Positions 1 through 30,753 of a stretch of 64,000 bases of DNA are shown one piece after another (the first letter of the stretch is position 1; every line of letters begins with the position of its first letter). Source of the stretch: Hoplostethus atlanticus (lineage: Eukaryota; Chordata; Actinopteri; Trachichthyiformes; Trachichthyidae); contig JAXDDX010000047.1 in NCBI GenBank assembly GCA_034670405.1, forward strand, positions 773,501 to 837,500, given 5' to 3'. Both the position numbers and the translations under genes were made by a program. The notes under the pieces were generated by a model that was given only the letters and a program-made list of their open reading frames with translations, did not search any database and was not told the origin of the DNA.

Positions 1-15875
<15,875 letters not shown>

Positions 15876-15884
15876 GTTGAAGAC

Positions 15885-18048
15885 TTGAGGGAGGGGAGGA
15901 TGGGGAGAGGGACAGGAAGGGAAAAAAAAAAGGGATGTTAGATTTGAGAAGGGGAGAAGGTGGTTTGAGATGACGCCTCGTAATCCAACGTCTTCGGTCC
16001 AGTACTGCAACGTCGTTGGTAGTTTTGAGTACGAGCGTCGTTGAAGACAAAAGTCTGAGAGGCTGAAGTAGATGGAGACAATCTAGTCAACACTACAAAC
16101 ACAAACATTGGTATACCTGCTGATGTCAAGAGTTAAGTTAAAAGAGGTAAAATGTTGGGTATTCACACGATGTCTCTCCTCCGCTCTTCTACCTCCGCTG
16201 TCTCAAATTGCACTATTGTCTGCAGCTCTGTAACCCTCTTCCCTGAACCATGACACACTCTGGTCCCCGACCTGGTTCACAACTCCACCGCAGCCAATCA
16301 AATTAAGGCATCGCAGAGATTTTGACCTTGATGAGCTCAAGGACAAAAGTTCCTCCAAAAAAAGAAATCCTTCATTCACTGCACATCCAGCTCTTGGCTG
16401 TTCAGCGGCTTTGTAACTTTGCACTGCAGTAATAGAAAATGCTACTGATCGTGCTGATGAGTTTTAGGCAAGAAAAAACAGCATTAAATAACAGGCAAAA
16501 GGGAGTGAAATGGCACTTGTGGTACTCAATCCCTGAAGGCCAAATTTTGCCCTTTGAAATGTAAGCTGGAATATGAGAATGAATAAACCCAAATATGACA
16601 AAATACAGAATAAAAAAAATAGACTTTAGCTTTTGCTTTAATCTACCATTAACCCTAGAATTCAGCTGGAGGGCGATGATGTGGTTCACAGCCTCCACAG
16701 CCACGGCACAGCAGGACTCACACAGTGGACGAAGCTGATGAAAGACTTACAGAAATCTTTAGACGGATACCGAGAACCCCGACGAAACGAGTATCTGCCT
16801 TTTTTGTTCTGCAAGAACTTCTTCATCTTGAATCAAATGTGTCAGACAGCAGGTGGCCTGCTACTAATATCCAAATCTGTCAAATATGAGAGTACAGCAA
16901 GCAAAAAAAAAAAAAAAAAAACAATCTCCCCTGACCACCCCGCAACCCTGAATCAAACTGAAGGGGTGAAGAACTCAAAACGCCCCGTCATCTGAGTCCT
17001 CCACACTGAAATCATTGCCGTCTCCACATGAGCACGGGGTGACTGTGCATGAAAAGCGAGTGCAGTCTCTCTGCGAGTTAGTCCTGCGCCTCATCCCGGA
17101 TTCATCCTCGGGCCGGCCCGCTCGCACAGTGTTAATCAGAAAAGTGGGACGCGTGCACCCTCACCACTCCGTTCCTTAATAATTCTCTCTCCAAAAAGGG
17201 TATTGTGAGGCCTCATTCTTCTATAAATACTCTTGGCTAGGTGGCTCTCCAAGGGGCCGCGCCTGGCCCAGAATCACTCAGCGTCGATGAAAGGAAGCTT
17301 CACGAGTCTAACTGGAACATGTGTGTGTTCGTATGTGTAGGTGTGCCTGGGTGTTCAGTCCATTGAGCAGGGGCAATTTAAGACTTGGGCCTGTGGGATT
17401 AGTAGGATTATAGGATGAATTTGTGGATCACCTCCATCCTCCCACCCGCCCCCCCCGGGGGTCATTAACAGGAACACATGGCCCCCCCCTCCTCAGTCCC
17501 ACAAAGACCTGTGGATCTCCACACTGACTCACAGTGGTGAACCCCCTGGTGAGCAACATGCATTACCTCAGGGACAACTGTCTGGCAGTACGTCAGCGTG
17601 TGTGATAAAAACATTACAGTGACAGGAAGTCAAAGCTGGAGTAGGAAGTTAAACATTTACGTTCTACAATTCAGGCATTTAGCTGGCATGGTTGTACAGA
17701 GGGGCTTACAGTAAGAGCAACAGCAGAATAAGCTTCAGTTTCTAGATCACCAAATGACCATGTGCCTTTCACATTCATCCATTCACTGCCCTGCACTTTA
17801 TCCATTCCCCTTCACATTCATTCACCCATTACCGTTCTTTAACTCTGTATATATGAACCATCCATTCATTCGCTCTTCCCTACTTGTATGTATGTAAACA
17901 TGCCATCCATCCGCTGTACATCCTGGTTCTATGTCACCTAGTACCGTAGTTTTTTCACTATTTCGTTTTTAGGCCTTTGACTTTGTTTTTTTGTACATTC
18001 TTGTGATGCTGCTGCAACCCCAGAATTTACCCCTGGGGATCAATAAAG

Positions 18049-18089
<41 letters not shown>

Positions 18090-19496
18090 CACACTCTATT
18101 TTACTTCAGTATGACATTACAGAGTACAGGAGGAAGAGAGGGAGAGAGGGTTTAATTTAGGGGTGAACCCTCGTTAGGTGAGGTGCATTACCTCAGGGAC
18201 CATTATCTGACAGTCAGTCAGGGTGTCTATGATGAACCCTATGGTGAAAGCCTGCAGGTTGGCCAGTTTGAGAGGGAACTGTCATTTGTGGCAAAGTGCA
18301 CAATAAGGAAGGGCGAGTATGGCACCAACTGAATAATTAAACACAAATGGCTGCGTTTCCAAACAGACACAGCTCCCTTCAATCAAACTCTCCTCTTACA
18401 CCTCGGCCAAGACGGCTACTTTAGTCGTGTGACTGAGTAAGGGAGAGCGAGACAAAACTGACATTTGACAGGCAATTGAGGCGGCGGGGAAACAGCCCGT
18501 GGGTCAAATCAGTCCAATTATAAACACCACTCTCCCAAAGACATCTTGCATTATACTGGTATTTTCTGTCAGCAATATAACAACCAAGGGACCTGTAAGA
18601 AGACAAGCTGGTGCCTCCTACCGAGACATCAGATCATTCCCTTCAACTAAATGGTGGATGGCATTTAGAAACAGTTGTCAAACTCACAAATACTCTAAAT
18701 GCTATGTAACCAATCAGCTGTCCACCATAAAGAGCATCCAAAAGGATCAATGCCGGTATGGCTGATCAAAGGTCCCGGCAGGATAACGCATGGCTTACCT
18801 TTTTAAACAGCATCCAAAGACGTGTGTGCAGGCCAGAGGAGCTGCTGAGTGACGCGCCCCCTCTGCAGCACTGTGGACTGTAACATGAGTGTTGGGACCA
18901 AGTCAGCAACCAGATCCAACAGGTGTCTTGTGATGCCTTGTTGCATTGTGTGGAGCAGTAGATGGCAGAGGAGGAGAGACCACAACCATGTCAGATCAGT
19001 GTAAGCCATCTGTGTTAGACACCGTAGCCAACAGTGTCAGAAAATGTCATTTCAATTTTATTTTTTTTTCCCCAATAAAAAAAAATGTTAGTGTCACCTG
19101 CCATGTCCATGAAACAGGTGGAAGCTTTCATTGTTTCATGCTTTTATTTTTATTGTTTTTATATTATATATTATATAATATTTTACACACCCATATTATT
19201 TTGTGCTCCTAATACTTTCTGTAATCAGAGTTGAGTTTTATGTAGTTTCTGACTCCAGAGATCCATCCATCTCTCATCAGAGGCACCGCCAGCCTCACCA
19301 GGTTAATAAAACAGCACCCGCCCTGCTGTTCATCAGCTGTTAGCTTGCCAGTTAGCCACATCGATGCTACGGAAGTAACGTTTACCGAACGTGAGAATGG
19401 ATCGAAAGTGAAGCGGGGGAGCAAAACAACCGAAACCAACTATGTTTACTTAAGATAAATCGCTGAAAGGCAGCTATGGTTTACCGATGATAACAG
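15885..19496. other. Region between grid2ip and zdhhc4 without a supported coding gene
   Basis: The grid2ip and zdhhc4 genes are divergent, so both promoters should lie here or nearby. I see a LINE-type 3' tail with a (TATC)n run ending near 18089, a fragment of a teleost repeat near 17676-17715 and an A-run at 16902-16920. The listed open frames are short and show no recognised family. No TATA box or core promoter could be assigned with confidence. Confidence 0.5.
17760..18089 (+). mobile_element. LINE 3' end with (TATC)n tail
   Basis: The segment ends TACCCCTGGGGATCAATAAA then GTATC and about ten TATC copies. A CCCTGGGGATCAATAAAG block before a tetranucleotide tail is the usual 3' terminus of L2/Rex-like LINEs in teleosts. 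Only the 3' untranslated part is left. Confidence 0.6.
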
Positions 19497-19759
19497 GTAA
19501 GAACGAGTGGATAGTGAAAAAATAGATAAAGCGGAGACATCGGTATGTGGCTTTGCTAACGTCAGAAAACTAGCTTGCTTGCTAACACAACATGCTCATC
19601 TGGAGACGTTTTAGCTAAACTAGCTAAACTTCAACATGCTGAAACTAGATTTACAGGGGGGTGGCGGGAAGCAAAATGTAAACCTTGCTTGTCTTGCTAG
19701 TCAGCTCGCAGTGAGTTTGTACCAAAAACACCTGTTGTCTCCCACTATGAACTCGGCAG
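19497..19759 (+). other. zdhhc4: Probable 5'UTR intron of zdhhc4
   Basis: A good donor (CAG|GTAAGA) at 19496/19497 and an acceptor ending CGGCAG at 19759 lie just upstream of the zdhhc4 start codon at 19767. They suggest a noncoding first exon ending at 19496. This is inferred from splice-site pattern only; the transcription start is unknown. Confidence 0.45.
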
Positions 19760-19766
19760 GTGAGCC

Positions 19767-22700
19767 ATGGACTTCCTCACTCTTTTTGCCATCTATGTCG
19801 CGGTGGTGCTGACATGCATAGCCCTGGTCTGCAAGTACTCGGACCAGCAACAAACCCCTTTTACTTTACTCTTCAACTTCACGTCAAAGGTAAGAATGAA
19901 GAGTCTCCTAGCTGTACTTCCACAAACCGACACTGTGTGGTGCTGCAACACTGCAATACCTCAATACACATAACCTGAGATCAGATATTGATCAACACTA
20001 TATCTGATTTTTCTTACCAGGTACTTGCACCAGTTACACCAAAATGGCTTCAGAGGTTTTCACAGTGGACCTTGCACAGGCTGTTTCATCAAAGGTGTGT
20101 AGTGAAAAGCCTCTCGTTCTAAAAATAAATCCATTCTCTTTATTTCCATCTTGCTCTCATCTTGCTAACCTTCAGTCCTCGTCATTCGGCTGTCGTTACA
20201 GGAACAACATGTTCATCTATCTGCACATTCTGCTGGAGGGTGCCGTGTATGCAGAGTTCACCTATGAGGTGTTTGGCTACTGCAGGGTGATGGACACCAC
20301 TCTGACCAGTCTGTCTGTGCCTTATGTCCTGCTGGCCATCAAGACCTCCTTCTTCTACCTCTGCATCAGGAGAGATCCAGGTGAAATTTGTATTAACTGC
20401 AACACAGTCACTGCAACATAGAAATACAGAAGACTTGTACACCTTTTGATATTACTGACAATTAGACAGGAAGTCTGGGTTCATCAGCTGACATCCTGAC
20501 CCTTAACCTTACCCAGATGACAGGGATTTATTTTGTATTGGTGCTATGAGTGTGTAGCGATACTTTTCAAGTCTTTAGCCCTCTCTGGACAGCATGAGTA
20601 TTACCAGGGGAGTTCAGTCATTTGATTTTATCCATGCACGTTGATAATTTCAGTCAGTTAGCTGGACAGTAACGTCATTTTCATGGTAGTCCAGGGGCAC
20701 ATCACCCAGCGTCAACCACAGTACAGCAAAATGGGGAACAAGTAGCTCCATACCTTTTTGTAATGCCAGTTGCAGCAGTTTTTCTTCCTCAATTTTTCTT
20801 TGCACCAAACTGAGCTTAAATGCACTATCTCTTCTTTTCATTGCTTATTTTATATTCTATTTGTGTGCTTGTATTCTATTCTTTTTTTGCCAGCTGAATC
20901 CTATTAAATTTGCTGCTGCAACATCTTTTCCCCATTGGGATCATTCAAGTTTCATCTAATCTAATCTAAAGAGTGCTGCTCCTCAACCCCGTCACTGGTT
21001 ATATGGTCCTTGTGCTCCTGATGCCGTCGGTAATTGCATGAAACCTCAGACGGGGTTAGAATTGCCCCAGGATGTCAAAATCAAAGTTCACTCAAAATAC
21101 AGTAGGTCATTTCAGCCAGGGGAGCTGGAGAAAACCACTGACTTGTTCTTTCTGAATGGGATAAAACTCCCACAATCCTGCGGTAAGACCACACCTCATC
21201 TGGTAATATTATGCTTTCCAAAGAGGGCTCTACAGACTAAATAGTATTTGTGAGGGTTTCATCTGATAAAGGTGATAGTTGTAAGAGTGATGTGTTGAAG
21301 TCCTCGACTCATCCAGTACGTAGGATGTGCTGTGTGACCTCTCTGAACTCCCCCTCTGGCAGGCACGGTGACGAAGAAGAGAGTCGCGGGCCAGCTGCTG
21401 ATCTACGCTTATGACCGGAGGATGTTTCACCCTGGAGTCTCCTGTCCGACCTGCCAGCTGGTCAAACCGGCCCGCTCCAAACACTGCAGTGAGTACCTGG
21501 ATTTAGGCACTTGTTGTATGATCAACTCTATCCCCCTGGGGTTTGGTAATTAAAGGAATATGACGTTCATGATCGCTTTCAGCAGCATTACATACTTAAG
21601 ATCTATTTTCTTATTTGTCTCATTTGTTTAAGAAAAAGTAGGTAGCTAACTTATTGCACTTTTACCTTAACACTAGTTCTGCTCCTAGTTGCTTGTTTAG
21701 GAAGGAAATGCACTTACGATTTCTGGTGACTAGTAGTTTTCTTGCCTACCTATGTTGAATGCACTTATTGTAAGTCGCTTTGGATAAAAGCGTCTGATAA
21801 ATGACTGTAATGTAATGTAATGTAGTTTCACCTGGGAATAGCCATTTCCAATAGCTTAAAATTAGAAATCTTATGTATCGCCCCTTTAATATCTCACTGT
21901 GTAAACACTCTGTATTTCAGGAATCTGCAACAGGTGCGTGCAGCGTTTTGACCACCACTGCATCTGGGTGAACAACTGCATCGGGGCTCAGAACACGCGC
22001 TACTTCCTGCTGTACCTGTTCAGCGTGTGCGCCATGGCGGGAGACGTCGCCCTGCTGACGGGGGACATGCTGATTCACGCCGTGCTGCGTTCAGGGCTCC
22101 TGAGGGCCAGCTACATAGACGAGTACGGCCAGCAGCAGCATGCAGGGCCGCTGTTTGTCATGCAGGTGAGACTTCATACTGCTGGCATGCGTCATTTTGT
22201 AAGAATCCTGCAGTACCTGCTGATCTTGTCATCGTTGGGAGCAGCAGCAGCATTTTTCTTTCCAGGCTGTAATATCACACAGTCGTGGGGAGCCTAGAGG
22301 TGAGAGAAGTGAGCTTGTGAGCACAGTGCTGCAGGTTCACACCCCTGTTCCTGTGAAGAGTGTGTGTGTGTGAGTGTGAGGCAGGATGGTGGTGATAAAG
22401 ACTGTGCATGCTCCGTCAGCTCCCTGGATAAATAAAGGTTGAAAAAGTTCTCGTTCTTTGCACTTCCACTGTAGATTCATTTTGGGGAAAGAATATCACA
22501 TGGATTTATTTGTTCATCGACACCATTGATTACATCCTCTAAAATGCTCATATTAGCTAGTAACTTCAACATTACTAGCATCATATTATCTATGCCAGCA
22601 CCTCATATTTTTCAAATCATTTTGAAATGAAACTCTTCTTTGCCCTCCTCTCTTCTTGTCCCTCCCAACAGCATCTGTTCCTGACCTTCCCCCGGATCGT

Positions 22701-22971
22701 CTTCATGCTGGGCTTCCTGGTGTTCGTCTTCTTCCTGCTGGCGGGTTACGCCCTGTTCCATTCCTACCTGGCGCTGGTCAACCAGACCTCCAACGAGTGG
22801 TACAAGAGTCGGGGCTACGTCTGCCATCACTGCCACCCCGCCACGGCAGCAGACCACCTCTGTAGCCCGGCGCCAGACCAGTCCAGGAGACTCTACTACA
22901 GCAGAGGGATGGTCCGAAACCTGGGAGAGATCTTCTTCCCTCTGCGACCTGTTCATAAAAAAGACAATTGA
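19767..22971 (+). CDS. zdhhc4: Palmitoyltransferase ZDHHC4
   Basis: This is a multi-pass membrane S-acyltransferase that transfers palmitate from acyl-CoA to protein cysteines. Six coding exons, 19767-19889, 20021-20094, 20202-20380, 21363-21488, 21921-22165 and 22672-22971, join in phase to 348 residues, close to the 344 of human ZDHHC4. The start MDFLTLF matches the human N-terminus and has a good Kozak context (GAGCCATGG). The cysteine-rich domain begins at [15 protein letters not shown] and contains the intact catalytic DHHC (D178-C181) in [14 protein letters not shown]. Hydrophobic segments lie near residues 4-22, 69-85, 95-115, 190-215 and 255-285. [12 protein letters not shown] and NQTSNEWY are ZDHHC4-like. 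The protein ends KKDN, which fits a KKxx ER-retrieval signal. The intron before the last exon holds a SINE. The gene is tandem with pgp. Confidence 0.96.
20860..20967 (+). mobile_element. Truncated LINE-type 3' tail with TCTAA repeats
   Basis: The stretch ends with GGGATCATTCAAGTTTCATC followed by TCTAATCTAATC copies, which resembles the 3' terminus of teleost CR1/L2/Rex-like LINEs, where a GGGATCA(T/A)(T/A)AAG block precedes a short tandem repeat. It lies in a zdhhc4 intron. No reverse-transcriptase coding sequence is present. The family name is inferred. Confidence 0.5.
21760..21826 (+). mobile_element. Conserved tail of a teleost interspersed repeat
   Basis: The sequence contains GTAAGTCGCTTTGGATAAAA followed by GCGTCTGATAAATGACTG and TAATG repeats. 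This is a very common 3' tail module of teleost SINE/LINE elements. It lies in the intron between the fourth and fifth coding exons of zdhhc4. A degraded copy in the opposite orientation is seen near 17676-17715. Confidence 0.6.
22275..22450 (+). mobile_element. tRNA-derived SINE in zdhhc4 intron 5
   Basis: A B-box-like GGTTCACACCCC near 22334 is followed by a body ending CCCTGGATAAATAAAGGTTG and an A-rich end, a layout typical of teleost tRNA-derived SINEs. The A box is degraded. Element limits are approximate and no target-site duplication was confirmed. Confidence 0.5.
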
Positions 22972-23178
22972 GAGATACTGACTTGTATGGCGTTGTGCTG
23001 CATTCACGTACGACTTGTTGACTGGGGAAAAACGTTTCCCGTCAGCCGCCTAGTGGTAATTACAAGTAGGACATGTAGGAATTTTCTGTGGGTCTGATAT
23101 CTCCCCCTCGGCGTCATGAATTGCGGAAGCGTGTCAACACAGACAGCAAACACTACAGCGATGACGGCAGTCCAAGAC

Positions 23179-23184
23179 AATAAA
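23179..23184 (+). terminator. Polyadenylation signal candidate for zdhhc4
   Basis: AATAAA lies 208 bases after the zdhhc4 stop codon and is the first such hexamer downstream on this strand. It would give a short 3'UTR ending before the pgp promoter. Confidence 0.55.
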
Positions 23185-23497
23185 AATAGAATAATAGTAA
23201 TACAAACAAGTCTACTTACGAGTAATGCTGCAGCAGTTTATTTATGATCGATTGTAAATTCATAAATAAAAATGATTTTCTATGTCGGCATAGCAACAAG
23301 ATGTCATCCCGTTCTGTCTCTTCTGGTGTGACCGCGGCATTAGATCCCTTCTGTTGAATGTGTTGTACTTGATATTCTTCATAATGTTCTATTATATGGC
23401 AAAGTGGGATTTTAATAAATTGTTGGGGGTTTTTTAATGAAAAAGTTGAATTTGTTTCCCTCTTGTCATCAGTGTGTGACATAAATTACAAGAAATT

Positions 23498-23570
23498 GTG
23501 ATTGGACAACAGAATCCGGAAGTGGTAATTGTGCTGCTGTCCCTTTAAGCCGGTGCGGAAGTAACTGTAC
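23498..23570 (+). promoter_or_regulatory. Putative pgp core promoter elements (CCAAT and ETS motifs)
   Basis: An inverted CCAAT box (ATTGG at 23501-23505) is followed by an ETS-type CCGGAAGTG at 23516-23524 and a second GCGGAAGTA at 23555-23563. No TATA box is obvious. Spaced CCAAT and ETS sites about 300 bases before the pgp start codon are typical of TATA-less housekeeping promoters. Assignment rests on motifs and position only. Confidence 0.4.
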
Positions 23571-23828
23571 AATTTGTGCAATACTGGAAGGTCAGGTTTT
23601 TACTTCGTTGAATTGCAGCACAGATTCCCATATAAGTCACGCTGCCAGCTTGGACCAGTTACTTGTGTCGAGGTTGAGTTTTAATTAATGTCGTTTTTAT
23701 CGCTGAGCTGTCTGATCACCGCGAGTTTGCTTGGTAACGAAAGGCACGGTACATTGCCGTACACATAGCTGTGTACTTTTGAACACCGAGGAACTAGGCG
23801 GTAAGCGTTACACACGGTCTTCGCCCCG

Positions 23829-25216
23829 ATGGCTGCGTCAAAGTGCACGAGGCTGAGCGGTGCTACGGCGAAGCAGCTGCTGGACACCGTGGACAGCGTC
23901 CTGTTCGACTGCGACGGGGTCATCTGGCGAGGGGACCAGGCCGTGCCCGGTGCGCCCGAAGTCATCAACCTGCTCAAGAAGAACGGCAAGAGGGTCTTCT
24001 TCGTCACCAACAACAGCAGCAAAACCAGAAAGATGTACGCAGAGAAAATGGTCCGGATGGGATTCGACGTCACGGCGGATCAGGTGTTCGGGACCGCGTA
24101 CTGCTCCGCCATGTACCTGAAGAACGTCTGCAAGCTCGAGGGGAAGGTGTACCTCATAGGGAGCAACGCGCTGCGGCAGGAGCTGGAGGCGGTGGGGATC
24201 CAGCAGACCGGCGTGGGACCGGATCACATATCCGGAGCGCAGAGTGACTGGGCCAATGTGCCGCTGGACCCCGAGGTGAAGGCGGTGCTGGTCGGTTTCG
24301 ACGAGCACTTCAGCTACATGAAAATGAACAGAGCCCTCCAGTACCTCACCGTCCCCGGCTGTCTGTTTGTGGGGACCAACACCGACACCAGGCTGCCCCT
24401 GGAGGGAGGCAAGGCTGTCCCAGGTAGGGATAGGGGCACTTAGTGGGACTGGTGGGACGTCTAGCCCCTTTAATAATGGATTCGGTTCCTTTCACCAGGG
24501 TTCACTCACTACATCACATTCAAGGACTTTTTGGTGAAATCCAGGGACTCAAATTCTGGCATTTTGGGCATTGGTCAAAATAAGTCAAAAAAATGTTCTT
24601 TTCTTGTCTAGACATCCTGGAGAAATTACTAATTTTAAAACCAAGCTACTACTTCCTCAGGATGTGAAATGTTGATTCTAGGACAGAGGGGTCCAGAGAA
24701 AAAAACTCAAGTACCTTTAAGGCCCATCCATGTGTCTTCAGTAACGTTTAAGACCATATTTCATTATCAATCTACAAACTTTTGTGGCTTGTGGGAACCC
24801 TGATTGTACATCATGTGTTGTTTTCCTTCAAGGGAAAGCGAGTAATAGACCACCTCACCCTTCTCCCCCTCCCCTCCCCTCCCCCTCCAGGTACAGGCTG
24901 CCTGCTGAAGGCGGTGGAGACGGCCGCCCAGCGCCAAGCTCAGACGGTGGGCAAGCCCAACCACTTCATGTTCGACTGCGTGTCTTCCCAGTTCGGCCTG
25001 GACCGAACCCGCTGCCTGATGGTCGGGGACCGCCTCGACACGGACATCATGTTGGGCTCCAACTGCGGCCTGAAGACCCTGCTCACCCTCACGGGGGTCA
25101 GCACCGTGGCGGACGCCGAGGCCCATCAGAAGAGCGGCAGCCCGGAGAGGCAGGGGATGGTGCCCGATTACTACGTGGAGAGCATCGCCGATCTCCTTCC
25201 CGCTCTACAGGGATAA
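23829..25216 (+). CDS. pgp: Glycerol-3-phosphate phosphatase / phosphoglycolate phosphatase
   Basis: PGP is a cytosolic HAD-superfamily phosphatase that hydrolyses 2-phosphoglycolate and related side products and glycerol-3-phosphate. Two exons, 23829-24423 and 24891-25216, join in phase 1 to give 306 residues (human 321). HAD motif I is FDCDGVIW, with the nucleophile and acid/base aspartates at D27 and D29. Motif II is FFVTNNSSK. Motif IV is VGDRLDTDI in exon 2. The C2-type cap lies between motifs II and III. The start ATG has a strong Kozak context (CCCGATGG). The two-exon layout matches the mammalian gene as remembered. A very C/T-rich tract precedes the exon 2 acceptor. The gene lies 857 bases after zdhhc4 on the same strand. 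Confidence 0.97.
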
Positions 25217-25264
25217 GACCGTCCAGACTGGAGACCAGCTCCACGATAGCCTAGTTGAAGTTGA

Positions 25265-25270
25265 AATAAA
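25265..25270 (+). terminator. Polyadenylation signal candidate for pgp
   Basis: AATAAA lies 48 bases after the pgp stop codon, which would give a very short 3'UTR. Another AATAAA near 26160 could serve a longer transcript. Confidence 0.4.
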
Positions 25271-26959
25271 CCTGATGCCCCACCAGCCTATCACAGGCCG
25301 GGCTTCCTGTCTCTTCCATCGTCTTCTAAAAGACGACTTTTTAACATCGACATTAACACGATTAAAACCATCTGTAGCAGAGTCACGACCGAGCAGCTCT
25401 CGACCCCTAACGCACTGATGTGGCTGCTCGATTCAGGAAAATGACTCACCACTGTAAGAGACAGGTTTTATCATCGTTTACCGGAGACGACAAAAACTAA
25501 AGCTTTATTAATTCCATCTGAAATCTGTTTATTTCAACGTGGAATGAATGATTGATTGGTTCTTCGGCCTTTAAAGAACAATGATTTCCAGTATTGGTTC
25601 AGTGTACTTTTAAAAAAAAAAAAAAAAAAGTGTTGGAGTTAGATATTAAAAGGAGTAAAGTGTATGTTGTTTTGTGAAAGAAGGGAGGTGTGTGTGTGTG
25701 TAGCTGAAAGGCCCTTACCTGTTGTGATGCAACCGGTCCCCTTGAGCAACCACCTCAAACTGTGGGGAAATGAGCGCACAAGAAAGTGTCAACAGTTTGG
25801 TAACGCGTGTGGTCAGTTTATCAGCTTCTGTCGTGTCCAAATAATGGGCGGGTTGTGCTCTGACAATACCTCACCCACGTACTGTCGAGCTCCATAAGCT
25901 ACACAGGGATATGCTCGTGCGGTACCTTTTGTGTTGGATGCAGTTTACTCACCCCCGGTACATCCGTTCAGCTTTGTGCAATGATACCCCGTTTTGTTGT
26001 TCATGTCTTATGTAATGTTACCGTTATCAAACCAATGATTAACAGTGTCATTTTAAAAGGTGATGCAAGCTTGTTTTTTTTTGTTTTTTTTATCATCCAC
26101 TGCTGCTAACCTGTCCTCCTTGACCCCAAACAATCATTGAAAACACTGGTCAAGTCCATAATAAAACGTATACCTTTACTAAATCGGCGTCTACTCTCTG
26201 TGGTGTTTGGTCTGAAATGAACACAGCACCTCTTCCTGTGCTTAAAGTCACCTTGGGCTGTCATCGGCTGGAGTCGCCACCTCATATCACCTCTCTCGTG
26301 ATGACAGACGCCGTCCATGCAGCGCCCCGTCTCACCCCTTTGTCCTTTGTCTGGGCTGGGCTAGCTGGCCAATCGCTGTCACGTGTGTGTGTGTAGTTGG
26401 GTGGGGTAGGGGTGGAGAGAGGTAGGTTGGAGGAGCCATATTAAGCAGGGGAAGGACAGAAATGGAGGAGATGGCAGGGAGACAAAAGCTTGCTATTGAA
26501 GTTGGCAAGATTCACTATGGTTTTGTGGGAGGAGGGAGGGAGGGAGGGGGGAGGTCTGCAGAGACAAAGACTAGCTGGCCAGGTGTATCGCAGACCTCAG
26601 TCAGTGCTGGTCATGACCACAGCTCCATGCCGATAGCTGAGAGAAGGGAGCAGACCGAGTGAGGAGCCGTCCAGGGACTCAGGATGGTGAGGTGTTGGAA
26701 ACATTCAGAAAACAGTCTGGAGGAAGTGCAATGCACGGTAGGTGGTGGTCTTTTAACGGATCTTCACTCTGGAAAGTTTTGCAGGAAGTGTTTGTTTTGC
26801 CTCCAGGTCACAAGGGGGGCTATCTCCAAACATTCACCAGACACTTTTTTTACCAACTAGATTTTTATATGGTGGTTAGTTAGAGTTGATGTATACATGC
26901 TATGATAGGATGTCAACTATATATTGCCATAGTCTGAGTGACGGTTCTTGTGCGTGGTG
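25271..26959. other. pgp-bricd5 intergenic region
   Basis: No coding exon can be supported. An A-run lies at 25612-25629. A CCAAT box (near 26369), an E-box CACGTG (near 26381) and a GGGGTAGGGGTGG tract occur within 150 bases and could belong to the bricd5 promoter. Two possible first-exon donors for bricd5 (ATG|GTGAGG at 26684-26686 and CACG|GTAGGT near 26738) are present but untested. Confidence 0.4.
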
Positions 26960-30284
<3,325 letters not shown>

Positions 30285-30747
30285 CCACACGTCTTCTTCC
30301 CCTCTCCTCCCAGCCCACGTACCGGCCAAGATCTGGGGGGAAACAAAAGTCGTCCTTTTCATCTCCCCGCTAAGCCAAGCTAACCACAGCTCCCTGCTAA
30401 AAAAAAAACATACCTTCGGAGGGGGGGAGGGGGGGTCAGAACAGAAGCCAGCTTTGACCGTTTCCCCTGTGTCATGCAGCATCCAGTAAGCCAACGAACC
30501 AGCCAACCCTGCTAGTAAATTCCCTTCCTTCCTTCCGCGAGAGAAGAGATGGAGACAGGCTGTCACGGTTATCTCCAAAGCCCCTTCGTCACTCTCTTCA
30601 TGTGTAATACCATCTCTGGGGGCACACTTCAGAGATTAAAGAAAAGAAAGATTTTTTTTTTTGTACGTGCCTTACTGTATTTCCTGTAACCCACTGCTGA
30701 AGCGTAATTATGTGTAACCGTTCCTGTTGTGATGTTTTCATCTGTCC

Positions 30748-30753
30748 AATAAA
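30748..30753 (+). terminator. Polyadenylation signal candidate for bricd5
   Basis: AATAAA occurs 464 bases after the bricd5 stop codon. The T/G-rich sequence after it (TTGGGTAGTTTGGGCTGTTT) fits a downstream element. Confidence 0.55.

Noticed and set aside
23838..24308. 156-residue minus-strand frame opposite pgp exon 1
   Set aside because: It is a shadow of GC-rich pgp coding sequence on the other strand.
26462..26662. First coding exon of bricd5 in the 66-residue frame
   Set aside because: The frame ends in a stop before any donor that joins the TM exon in phase, and the sequence is low-complexity G-rich.
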